Of a stretch of 64,000 bases of DNA, positions 36,393 to 49,900 are shown in pieces. The notes below the pieces were generated by a model. That model ran no database searches and was not told the DNA's origin. It was given only the letters and a program-made list of their open reading frames with translations. Source of the DNA: Tubiluchus corallicola (lineage: Eukaryota; Priapulida; Priapulimorpha; Priapulimorphida; Tubiluchidae); NCBI GenBank assembly GCA_030141605.1, contig JAQGDQ010000001.1, positions 186,001 to 250,000 on the forward strand, given 5' to 3'. Position 1 is the first letter of the stretch, and the number at the start of each line of letters is the position of its first letter. The position numbers and the translations under genes were made by a program.

Positions 36393-36682
36393 ATGTCAGT
36401 TTTCACATAATTTCAGTTATTAAATTGTATTATTATAGGACGTTTCTTTTTTGTGACACATTCAAATTTTACTTTGAAATTTAAATTAATCTTAAGTACT
36501 TGAGTTATTCAAGGCAAATTTCTCATTTTATTTAAATTCATGTTGGCCTTCATCACTAATTCTTTGAATCTTAAAATCATTTGCCATTTGATAATAGAAA
36601 AGAAAAGATCAATATCTAAAATATTTCGTAATAAATTAATTTTAATCATTATCAGTACTGATTTTTGATATTAACTGCCTGA

Positions 36683-36688
36683 AATAAA
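36683..36688 (+). promoter_or_regulatory. Poly(A) signal AATAAA of TEX11
   Basis: Canonical hexamer 291 nt after the TEX11 stop codon. Confidence 0.5.
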
Positions 36689-37648
36689 AGGCTGTAACAT
36701 ACATAGATAAAAGTTATGAGAATGGCTAACAAACTTCATTTGCAGATAGACTTGTATTCAGCTACAACAAAATTATATAAAAATAATAAAATGAATATTC
36801 TTATTGATCTCTACATACATTTGTTTGGTTTCAAATGACTAGCCTGCAAAATTGCAAATTAATAAACTTATTTACATACAATTATTAATAAATTAGAAAC
36901 CTAACTACTCTTGCCCGATTCAACTTTATAAGTGGTTATAATGATCTCATTTAAAAATTTCGGTGGTACAAGATTCTTTATACAGTTTGTTTTCATAAAT
37001 ACATAAAGTAATACAAAAGTAATTATAATAAGCTTGTTACATATGCTTGAGTAATAAAATCAATTCCACTGTTATAAACAGTATTTTGAAGCTAAATCTA
37101 GGGTCTACCCACTTACTGTGGTTTATCACCATATGAATGTCACTAATGCATGAAGATTATATTTCAAAATTGAAAATAATAATGACACTATAGTCAAATT
37201 ACTGCCTTAAAAGAATTAATTATGACTTTTTTCTTTTGATGCATGCAAGGCATCAGATTTTTTTATATAAAATTTTTCTGTAACCAAATTATGAAGCGAG
37301 TTCCATAAGGAAGTTATTGTGTTGGTCTTGAAGCACCCTAGTTAGTGTTAGGTCAATAATAACTTTACTAGATGGCGACACCAGCATTCATAAGAGTATT
37401 AAAGAATAACACAATGATTTACAAAAAAATTGAGAGGCTGAATGTTTACAGAAAACAAGAAGAAAAATATCAATACAACAGAAAGGCTTCGTGCATAGGA
37501 ATAAATTCATTAAAACAGAATAGGCAGAAGAACGCTGAAGAAACAAGAAAATACGTACATATATAATTAGCTTTAACCCTAATCTCAGTGTTGATGAATG
37601 CACCACTATTTGTGCCTAGTTCACCTAGTGCCTAGACTATGTGAAAAT

Positions 37649-37654
37649 TTTATT
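37649..37654 (-). promoter_or_regulatory. Poly(A) signal of PPM1L gene (AATAAA on minus strand)
   Basis: Canonical hexamer about 258 nt downstream of the PPM1L stop codon. Confidence 0.5.
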
Positions 37655-37911
37655 AGCATAGACAATGGCCAAAAATGGTTATACACTTTTCACAAAAATT
37701 GTTCTACTTAAATTCTAGGAAATAATGTTTGCAATTTACTATGCACTTTTCTTAAAAAACATAATACTGTTTTCACTCTCTTGTGAGGCCATTAAAAAAA
37801 CTTGAAAACAGGAGTCAATGCGTAGCTGGGCACGAGTGCCTAAGCTTCCTTGTGTGAATTGTGGCTATAAAAGCAAGACAATCGACCAGTTTTCAGAGAT
37901 CATTTGAGTAT

Positions 37912-40900
37912 CTATTGCTCTGGACAGTTTTGTGGGTTGACATTACTGTGCTGATGATGAAAACCATTACTTGTATCACTAGTAGTTTTCAGTTCATTTT
38001 TAGTTGCCTCTTTTTGGCACGTAGCAGAGCTATTCAAATAAACTGACTCGATTAATTTGTCCCTAAAGTTAACTACCATTACAGTGATATTGTCCAACGA
38101 GCCTTTATAGTAAGCCTGTAAAACAATGCTTTTTGCTCCAAAGTGAGGCTCATCAAGTCTATCTTTTATGTATTTGGCTGCTTCCTCGTTTGAAAATGCA
38201 TCCCACAAACCATCTGTTGCCAGGATCATAAACAATGGGTCAAGTTCCCTGAGATCAAAGGTCAAAATATCTGGGTCAGCAATCACAAGGTTGCGATCCT
38301 TGAGTGGAAAGTCACCCAATGCACGTGATGTTGCAAGGACACCAGCAACACGCCAGACTCCGTTAAAACTGATAAACCCTCCAGCTTGTTTGATTCGCTT
38401 CCGCTCTGTTAGCTAAAAACAACAAAAGAAATAAAATACGTTATTTAAGACACATCACAAATGCATAATGAAAATAAAGTGGCAGTCATTAACAATACAA
38501 CAACAGTCATTCAACATGATGCTCTGAAAGTACTTCTATAGGTTTTACACGTCAAATGTAGACACAGGAAAGTTCACATGTGACTTAGGTAAGTCAAATG
38601 TAGACATAGGAATTTCTACATTTGAGTTAATGCAGGTCTACATGTGACATGTAAAACCTATATAATCAAATTACAATTGTTTACTGTGTACAACAAAATT
38701 TATTGCTATGTTTTGAATAGTTTTATTGCACATAGTTGTCATCTGATTATGGAAATTAATGGCAGCTTTCATTGGAGATTTAGAGGAAAGAACGAGTTAC
38801 TTAGCATGTTGGGTTTATTTTACTGTTATCACTTAAACTTTGAAAATATAAGAAAGAAATTTACCAAAAACTGTCCATAAAGCAGAAAGTTAATTTATAC
38901 TACAGCTGTACAGAAATTTTTAGGCGGGATGTGGCTGCCACTCACTTGAAAATTTTGACATATTGGTTGACTTCATGACTTTTCGTAAGTGCATCGTGGC
39001 CTTCCATAAGCGAGAACTACTTAAACTAATTAAAACTTCTGCAGCTTACCTAATGTTCATGCAAAAATAATACATACACAATTAGCTATGTAATTTTTTG
39101 AAAAAACTTATACTTTAGACGGAAATTGACAACACTGCTTTCTTTAATCGATCAACGACGTCATTGGTAGATGAATGAGCGTTCAAAATGGGAGCGTCCA
39201 AGCATAAAATAATCACGACTTTGAAGTGACTATACTGATTAAACAACATGCTGATCACACTGAATACTATATCCTTTTAACATTTTTCATGAACAGCAAA
39301 ATAAGATTAACTTCCCAGAAGGTTTGGCCTTTCCTTTAAGTGATTAAAAAAATAAAAAGGTCACTATATTCCATCCTACGTCTATCCAATCCAACAACTC
39401 CATCCAATTATACACGTCCACAAATGAAGTAGTTCACTGTGTAAAGTCTCCCTAAAATCAATGCATTGTTGCATACCACGAGTAGAACGAACCTGTAGTC
39501 AATGGATTAGTCCTCACTCAACGTTTTGGTATACTTAGATTACTACAAATCTAACCAATGATACGAGTATTCCCCTGCATGAACTCGTCAGTAAATTTTT
39601 AAACATTACGTGCATTATCAATGACAAATTCTTTCTTCATTTGTGCAATTCTTTAACTTTCTAGACCCCTCCTTTTCTGGAACATCCAACAAACAAAACA
39701 TACTTCAGTAAAAAGAAAAAAGTTAAGCTAATGGTATATTCACTACATATATGTACTGAAACACACATACAGCTTGTGGTTTGTGGTCAAAAGAGAGTGC
39801 TATTGCCTTCCCTGACCGATCACAGATTACTCCTCTAGAATCACCTACATTAGCTACCACTAGTTGATGATCTTTAACCATAGCAACAAGAGCGGTTGTG
39901 CCTGAAAAATAAAACAACATTATTTTAGTTTACAATACTAGCTCTAACAAATATCTCTGAAAAACCATCACCGCCCTACCATTGCCAGTAATAAGAACAC
40001 AAACATATAATAGCTATACTATTACATGGCCATAACATGATGGGAGAGGAAGGCAAGGTGGCTAATAAATTTTAGGTAAGTTATTTAGAAAAATGAGCAT
40101 CTTCTGGTTTGTAATCCTATAAATTGTTTTGAGAAATTTTCGAGGTTCAAAATCTTAAAAGAAAATTACAGACATTATAGCTTATTGCATCAGATAATAG
40201 CTATATGCATCCTAGCATCTGCGCCCCATGCAGTTGTCTCAAAAGCTTCTTATACTTCGTTAACTATGAATGATCATTTCCATATCGCGTTAACTACAAA
40301 TAAATAACACGCAAATAACATGGAAAGCGAATCTTATTAGAATGTTAGAGAAACCGGAAACCTTTGCTTGTTAGATATGCGCTATTAAATTCGGAATTGT
40401 AAATAGAAAACAGAGAAAGTCACCAATCATTGACAAATAATGGCAAGAAGTCTAATGCAATCAAAGGATCTGAACATGTTCGTTAAGATACACAGTCAGT
40501 GGGAAATGGGATCAAGTCCACATTTTTATTCCTTAATTTATTAATATTATCCTTATTTATCCATCAGCAAAATAAGTGCACGAATAGCATAAATTTTATT
40601 ACTTTCATCACAGGTTACCGTTCAGTATTCTGTAGTCTGAGGCTCTGACCTGACCCAGTGTCGTGACCTATTGACTTATTAGTATCGTGACTCCAGCTTG
40701 TTTACTTTTTAGTTATTGACCGGTCACGTGGCCGGGATAATTAAGCCCACTACCTGAAAAATATTTAGTGTACATCTACCCTTATGGCTCCTATCACTGT
40801 AGCCTTTAATCTATAGGTCACCATCCCTATAGCGCATTCTGTTTAGTTGTCTACCTGCAAGTTTCGTGACTCTAGCTCTTGTGCTTAGGCAGTTATTGAT

Positions 40901-43900
40901 GTTGTATCTTTTTTTAACACTTTTGCACATGTCACGTGAATTGGCCAGACCTACTTTTTGAAAAACACTTATTGCAAATCCACAGCAACGCGCGGCTAAT
41001 CATCAGAATATATTAGAAATTATAGAAAAGCTACAAAGCCCTAACAATAAACAATCTACAGTGCAAATTTGACGCCTGTGACTTATAAAACAGTGAATGA
41101 AAATGGCTTCTCGACAGTTTTGTTTTTCGAGCGCAGATCTTGCAAACACTAACTTGCAAACATTTTTCAACCCTTACTCGTCTTACTCGAAATATGCAAG
41201 TTTACGAACTGTGTAGAATGGATACTTAATTTTTTCTGCAACCGTGTATACGTAGGTGTTGGTTGTGATGACGCTTGTCACTTGTCATAGCTGTACTAGA
41301 CATCGTGGCACTGAAGGCTCTAGTTGTAATGGTGGCGGTGATGGTTAGTGGCTACTAACTGTTGTTATTTTTGTTATTATGTCGTCTTTACTCTTGTTCA
41401 CGCTCCTAACGCGAATTATTTTTCTTCTTTTAATTGTGTCATCCAACTATCTACCTATGCAACAGCGCCACCACCTCATCAATCCAATCTACAACTGCTC
41501 AACCTAATTGACCGAGTCATCAATAATGCGCGCATATTCCGCACAGTGTTTGTTTTTGTAAGAAAGAGCAGTGTATAGAATGTACACAGCTGATATTTTT
41601 CTTCTCCTATTCCCTTCGGCGTGGATTCGTAGAAAATGATGCCAGTGACCGTGAGTCAAAAGCAACAATATTAAACTGTGCTGTCCTAAACTCCCGAATA
41701 CCAGTGTAACTTAATCTTGGATACTCGGTCGCTTTTCAATTCTAAATTTTTTTGCTTCGTGCGTAAAGAAAAAAGTCTGTTAATTAGCGAGGGAGCCTCA
41801 AGACACAAAGACACAATGGGCTACTTTTCAAAACGCCGCCAACAAACGGAAGCTCATCGCAGACTTCCGGATTCCATTTTTTACTTTAAATGCTCCAGGA
41901 AAATAACGACTATTCCTTAAATATGCAGAGTTTACGCTGAATGCTTTACTGTTGCTGCTGCTGCTGTTTTTTTTTGTGTTTTGATCACTGATCACCCAAA
42001 TTTAAAATACACGAAACTTGAGCGCTGTTTAACAGTTAGATTCAAAGTTAGGGACTTTTTAGACCATTTTTTAAAATTTGTTGGCTTTCAGTCGGACAAA
42101 GATGCAATAATTTCAGAAGCATATACAATTCCAACATAACAATGCCAAAGTAGGCGTCTTTAATTTATTCGCACAGGAGATGGCAATAATTTGGTTATTA
42201 TTATTACTCCAAATATTATAGATCATGTTGCGAGGCCACATTCTAAGCACTTGACGCAAATAAACGGTTAAGACAGCAAAGCAGTCCCAACTCTTTTAAT
42301 CTGAAAGGAATTTCTTTAACGACCTATTTCGAAATTAAATTGGCTTTTAAATCTTTATGTGCTCGTTAAAAAATCAGCTCACTCGCCATGTGTTAAAATC
42401 AGTAAAAGTGCGCGCTATAGAAGAAAAAATTCTTTCGTTCACACTTTACAGGACCAGCAGTCCTCTCTCATACAATTACCCGTCCGGCAACTGGAACTAT
42501 AGTACGGAATTCTTTGGTACATGACCTCAACATTTCGAACTGATTAGTGGTTTAAAAACCAAAAAATAACATTTATTTTACTGCAACTCTTACACGTTCC
42601 ACTGAGCAAGCAGATTCATACAGTATAAAATGTTCAATAACAAAACCACAATCTTTCCTAAAACAAGAACTTTTTGTGGTTGTTTTCATGTCATTAAGTT
42701 TCGCGATATTTAAGAGTTATAGCTTAATTAGACAAACATGTCAAAACAAATAGCGATTCGTTGTGCTTGCAACCGTATAGTAGGAACTTGGTACCAATCA
42801 AGCTGATGGAAAGAACGCTCTCGTGCTTCAGAAAAAGAGATGGTGCGCCCGTCCTGTTTTCAGTGTATATTTTAGCGCCTTTCAGTTTGTTTAAAGTAGT
42901 AATGGGGAAAAAACGGCAATGGAATCTAAGCCCAGGCATGCATGTACTAGTGCATAGAACGGAATAGAAAATAAGATTCTCGAGACAAATTAAGACATAT
43001 TTGAGCCTTTTTGACATTTTATGCTGTATTGTCTTCTCGACCTTCCTTTTATTATGTCTCGGTATGTTTTATTATTTTTATTATTATCCCTAGTACCTAC
43101 ACCCCTTAAGCTGCCTTACTATAGTACACTGCCTTATCTCGTCGGTAAATTTTGCTGATCACTTATCGCTTTATCTGTACAATAATAACTTATATATTTT
43201 TTTGTTTTTAAAAGGTAAACTAATTTTCTAACTCCATTAGAATTTTGATCTAAATGACGTCCAGGCAAGCTACGACGTCTATTAAAGTAAGTAGCCCATT
43301 GAGCAGAGCTTGAAGGTCTGCACTTACATTTAGATGCGGACTTTTGTATCCATTGTATGTTCCACTGAAGGATAGTTATATTTGTACGTAGAAAGATAGA
43401 GTTATAAAAAATTTTTTAGCTTTTGCTTTTTTGCGGCACCTCATAATTCAAGCCATGAAGCTACAAAAATGCTCGTAGATAATAACTGTATGACAAGAAT
43501 GATTTAGCTTAATTAGTGTTGTTTGTTTACACATGACAGTGTCTGAGTCCCCTATTCATGTTTTAATTAGACACAAATCATTGATCACTGAAAAGGTTAT
43601 TAGAAAATAGGCAAACTTTGTATTATACAATGCGCACATCAATTATTACATAATGGGGAAGCAAAACATTTTAGGCACCTTAATTTATTATATAATGGGT
43701 TGATTTTATAACATAATGGGCACGTTATTACATATTAATCATTTTTTCATTACATAATGGGCCTTTGCAGACGTGAACTATCCAAACTGTCAAAGTGATT
43801 TGATTGAAAGTTTTAACCCGCTCATCCGAGAAGTTTATCTCAGCTAATAAATATTCCGAATAAACAAATGGTAACGCTCACGTATCACATTCCCGGCCAT

Positions 43901-46900
43901 AGCTTCTTCTGCGGTTTAAACAAAGTTATTATACCGTGACATCTGAAATGTACAAATTCAACTTTGTTGGAAAAAGGAATGCTCGCTGTTTGAAGTCCTG
44001 TGAAGAAGCCATATGGAATGATGCTGGTAGTCTTATGTAGTCTCAGTTCGTAAACTTGCATATGAGACTACCTAGTGTGAGCCACGTTTCACACTAGGTA
44101 AACGCTTTCATTTAACTATATGTCTGGTGCAAAACATTTCGTAAGTACTATAATTAAGTTTTCATTATAATAATAAAGTGACAGCAATGTGCGAATGGTG
44201 TGTATTTAGACCGAATGATATACAATCAGCGATAGCAAATGAGAAGATACTGTTGTAAAATATTAAAAACTGTCTACTTTTGCAGGCTACGTTTTCAAAT
44301 TAAACGTAATTTACTTAATCACATTTTGTTAGCACATGTATAATTATTTTGGAAGTTTCAAAGTGTGCACAAGCTTACGTGACCTATAGATACATGCAAA
44401 CGAATAATAAAATTAATAGAAAACTACTGAACATCCTATGCTTGCTCTTTGAATTCCTCTAGATTAAATGTTGTTAATTATTGTTAACTAAAGATTATCA
44501 TTATTATTATTATTATAACTATAGATTTAATACATTAAAGCAATATTCATATTCATATTATATTCATCCCATAAATCCAATTCAAATGTGATATGTCTTG
44601 GTAACGAATGGGATATGAATTATGATACAATTATGCAGGATTTTACAGATTTTTAATTAACTAAAAAAATTTACTCATGTGAACCTGCTAAAGAATATAA
44701 ATTATTCCTACATTCAACTGTGGCTACTAAATCACTTCTTCTGTATTTCAAACTGACGAAATATTATTTGTGTATAGAGGTGATATTAGCAACAATTTAG
44801 GGTGTATCTTTGTAGAAAAAATATGTATTAGCAACCTTGATAAGCAATAAGGTTTCAGGTCCATAGTTATTAGAATCTTACCAGCGACATCGCTTATGGT
44901 ACGTGCTGCTGTCAGCAGCTCTTCGTCTACTGCTAAGATTTCTTCTGTCAGAATTTCAGCAAAATTTAATTCTTCCTCCGGACTAGTGCAGTCGTCATGG
45001 TAACCCTCATCTTCCTGACTGTAAGAACTTGATTTTGGAAGAAGACGCGTAATCAAAGACTTGAACAGCATCTTGGATGCAAAGTCAGCAGCAAACTGAA
45101 AAAAATTGGCTGATTAGTAACCAATTATTTCAATTGTAATGGAATGTTATACAAATGCTCGAAAAAACTTTAAAATATTTTAAGCACAGTCAGAAACATT
45201 TTATTGGATTACAAATTAATTTACCCTATGCCAGATTTAAATTGAAAAATACTGCTATTTTTGATCATAAAGTTTACAGCCGGGTACATAAAAATGACAA
45301 TTCCTTTTTTATAGACTTCCAATTATACGCATTCTCAAGAAAATTTAACGTAGCCTAGGTTATAAAGTGCTATTCAGAACATTTAAATACACCTACACGG
45401 CTGTCTTACAAACAAGAGTTTAGACCAGAAAGTGTGAATTTAAGCAACTTTCATAGTTACATATTACACAAATTCAAACGCGTCTGTATGATTTCATCAA
45501 TGAACATTTGAAATAAGAAAGTGTACCATAGGTCTATCGTCGTCGTCGTCGTCGTCATCACCATCATGCCAACAATCTGAAACTGATTTAATTCTAATCA
45601 CTCAGTTTGAGTTCAAGGCTAGAAGAAAGCGGACAGAACTAGAGACTTATGATCACATTCTTACTTGTCAGCTGCTGATATTAAAATATAAAAAATGATC
45701 AGCAGATGTCAGACTGTGCGAAGTTAGATCGACAAGCCGGCGACTATAACCGTCTAATCTTACAGAGGTAGTATGGGCGGGAGTGATAGCGTTAAAAACG
45801 ATTAAAATAATAATTAGAAATAAAAAACTCACAGTGCTTTTCTCATTATAACAAAACTAATGCACAAATACCTTTAGTTTTGTTTTTGCATTTAAATGTC
45901 GAAATAATACGTAGGGAGATCGTAACCATCACTCACAGTTTAAGTAGCCTTAGCCTCGCCCAGATTACTTGAAAAAATATAACATTTGCTTGACACTTAA
46001 ATGATATGTACGTTGCAGTCATTTTGTTAAACACTTAACCATAGGGGCACAGCCTGTATACAGGTTACCACCGTTTCAACTAAAGCTAATAAAATTAATT
46101 TCTGCAAGACTGGGACTCGGTTCAATATTTTGCGAAATTGCCCGAGTTATCGGCCATGGGGAGGTCGATGGATTGATTTTTTGCCAATGACTGATGAAAA
46201 CTTGGCAGGGAAAATTGCTAGTGACCCTCCATTTATGCTTCTTTTTGCCACTACTGATTCGTTTTACCTCTACCCAGTAACTGAAGAAAAAGTAATTAAG
46301 GCTTAGCCAAATTTAAAGTTTTATTGATGAAAACACTAAACAGCTCATTCGTGAAATTGTCAAATATTGGGTGCATAATATGTAAAGCTTCTTTTACAAA
46401 ACGTCAAATGAAAATCGCAAGAATAAAGCCAAATCATAAAAAAGGGGACAAAAAAGGTTTGTAATTATCGCTCTATATAAATTTACGTTTAAGTCACGGT
46501 TATGAATTCCATTAGAATGTCTATTTTGCCTTGATAAATCACGACAAATCGGGGCGGGTGCGCGGTAAAAATGACACAGGAAATCCTGATCTCATTTGTC
46601 CGATTCTTTTGATTAAAAAAATTAACACAAAGACAAAAAAGCAGACACAAACATGTACATGTATTGGTATTATATAAACTAGCAAAAGACTCAGAAAACA
46701 TTTGTTAATTAAATTTATAATCAATATAATGCACAGATGTTCCACATAGTGTTTGTCTACCTTTTCACCATAAATATTGGCGATGGTAATAGACTGACAA
46801 ATATATACGTACCAAGTCATCTTATAGAGCTATACACATTAACAAGCAAAAGTTATAGACAGCGTTACACAAGCGAGATTTTCTCGAAGTGGAATCTGGA

Positions 46901-49900
46901 ACTAACACGTAGATGTGTGTCCTGGCGGAGATAACAAAAAAGAAGTACTAAACACTCCCTCTGACACTTCTACTAAGTGCTTCACGAATGTTTTTTGTAC
47001 ATGGTGTTTGGTAAATTTTGCGAAAAAAGAATCGGCGAAAAGATTCCCATTTTGGCACTCTATAGTCTATACTCTATATCCACTTATTTTCACAAAGTTT
47101 CTTGGAAATCTATTAGACAGTTTTTGCGTAATAGGCTTACTTCCGTAACAGACAAAAACAACCAAACAAACTGTGTTGAAGAATAATTACCTTGGCAGAG
47201 ATAAAATAACTAAAATAATTATACTCCACTATAACCCTAATCCTAAGCACATATATTACTAAGCGTGCCATTTTCACCTACTTTTCCATTTCTTCCTGTG
47301 CCATTTTTATCTACTTTTCATTTGTGCCATTTTCCTGTGCCATTCCTACCTACATTCCCCGGGCCACCCAGGTGCAACTGCTTTCTGGAGTTTTGAGCAG
47401 TCAAAATGAATTAATTTCTGACCAAGTTTTGAGTTGAGTTAGTAGTCTGATGAAAAAATTAAGACGAATGGCATAACTACACTAGATAAAATTAAACTAT
47501 GATAATCCCGGGTTACGATGGGAGTACTGAAACCATAATTGCTAGTCATGGGTTGACTAATCAGACCAAAACTGGCTTAGTATACAGCGCCATCTGGCTG
47601 ACCTTTTCGCGGTCTTTGAAACTGTAGTGAATAGCTGCATTGATCTTATCAAGCACGGGCGAGCAGCTGAAACTCATAGACACATCAAGAATAAGCCGTA
47701 ACTCCGCATGCCATATTTCTTAAATCAATGACACTGGCGTTGAAAGTAAGCAGTAACTTCACTAACTTGCGAATGCTGGCCTTGGACTAAAAGAAGTCCA
47801 GGCAGCAAATCAATGCAGCAGTGATACTTCCTCAAAAGTCGCAGTCCGATATGCGCTGTTCATGCGGCAGTCGTACAGGATTTGAAAGGACACGGCAGCA
47901 CAGGATCAAGCTACACATTTTCCATGTATTCACAATAGTAGAAAATAAGTACTGTTTATAATCGGATGTTTATAATAGTCGATATAATGGGACTGCTATA
48001 TATGACCAATGTTTTCATTGTGCCAATCCTCTCTCATTCCTCTCTCATCCGCATCTTTCATAAAGTTTGCTTTTCTTGTAAACACGTGTTTATATCTAAA
48101 TTCACCACATCAACACATACCACATGGTGCTTAATAAACATATTGCAATCCGCGCAGATGCTTATTCAATTGAACCGGCTTCGCTAGAGAGTTTCATTCT
48201 AAACGGGTAGTTAAGCACGCCATAATCAAAACGGTAGCTTTGTGCAGGGAAAATAACCCGGCTGTAATAAAAACAGATGATACTCCAATAAAAGCAAAAA
48301 CCGCTTGGTGGACACGGCGACTCGTTTCACCTTTTCCTCACTCATTCGTTAATTTCTTACCTGTTGTGACACTTCTATTACACAGAGGTTAAAGCAAAAT
48401 ATAAAACGTTTTACCAAATACCAGTGTTGTCACACCTCGTTTTCACGTTTTATTTTTTCTTATTACTCAATTTTTATCTGTGGTGACGTAGCTGTTACAC
48501 TCCCCTTGAAGTTAAAACAAAATGCATAAGGCTTCAATGCTTGTTGGCGTCATTTTCATTTTTAGTCATTTATCCAAAGAAAGAAGATAAAAGAACTAGC
48601 ACTCTACACTCCCTAGAATTTTCACACTAATAATATTCGCCATTGTTTTCACGTCTGTGCTACAGGTCAACAGGTAACTAAGGATTTCAACAAGGAACAT
48701 CCTACATTAAAAGCGACAAAAAGCACGACAGATGTCCTTGCCCCTCTCAGTACTCTGCAGAGATTACCCATTAGAAATCATAATAATTACAAACTGTAAA
48801 ATTAATAATCATAAATTGCCTTACACTTTCTTGTGTAACTTGTGTGATTTGCTGCCAGACAGGAATTTACGCAAGATTAATTTAACAGTAAAAATCAATT
48901 TTAATTTTGCGTATTTGTATAATTTTTCTTGTAACCAATCCCAGGTAACCACTTTTTAGGCAGTATTTCTTAGTGAACTTGTTGTGATCCAAGGAAAAAT
49001 AATATCACTAGGTGCTGTATGGATGCAAGGCCAACTTTTACGAAGAAGCTGTGTAGTGTAGAATCATGTTGCCTCCAAAAACGTAGCATGCGTATTTAGC
49101 TTAACAGGACTACATGGAAAAGTTTAGGTGCCAGTTGTATTAAAATTACACAAATTATGCAAGCACAAAACAACTATTGAACAATCTATTGTGATGTCCT
49201 TGAATGATTGACAAATGATCATTCACCAATGCTAATCTTTTCCGTAAGTAAATTACACAGTAAGTAAGTAAATTTATATGTATAAACTCCACACTGTATA
49301 ATTTACTGTGTAATTCAAGTTATTTATTGTGTAATTAGATTTCTTGAATTTGTATATGTCACTTTATAAAAAATTCCTTGCCACATGTTTAATTAACAGT
49401 TACATCTCAACTAACATGAACTTGCTTAATTTAATATAATGTACAATATTTTAATTACCGCATTTATATTTAAATTAGTGGAATACTTAAATCCTTAACA
49501 TTAACCCTTTGATTTTCCAAGCTCCATTTAATTAATACTTTGTAGGTTGGTTTGCTTTGTAACTTTCGACTCGTATTACATTTATAGTTTTTATACCCTA
49601 TATGAATTTTCATTTGGCTTGATTTTCCGTTCTTCAATCTTGTAACATGTACTTTCTATGCGTTTATGGCCTTTAACGCATATTAAGGGTTTAAATCGAA
49701 CGTTAACAGAGAGCAGAACAAAATAAATTTTGCAAGTTGAAGGTTCCGGTCCTAGAAATACATAAACTAGTTTTAGCTTGCCACAGCTTTTACTAACCAA
49801 GCGTGAAACAAACTGAAATATCTGCTATTACAGAGGAGCGTTCAAAAGAAACTTAGTGATTTTTACTGATTAGTAAAACTGCTCTGTACTGTTAACAACT

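Larger units (their letters stand above)
36393..37911. other. Convergent spacer (3' UTRs) between TEX11 and PPM1L
   Basis: AT-rich; contains the poly(A) signals of both convergent genes. I see no further gene. Confidence 0.6.
39902..44881 (-). other. PPM1L intron 4 (about 5 kb)
   Basis: No conserved coding frame. It includes a diverged duplication of about 150 bp (near 40660 and 40880), an ATAATGGGC motif array at 43643-43762 and two adjacent hairpins at 44037-44098. Confidence 0.6.

Noticed and set aside
45539-45566. GTC trinucleotide run as a coding repeat
   Set aside because: Short, intronic, and with no open frame of note.
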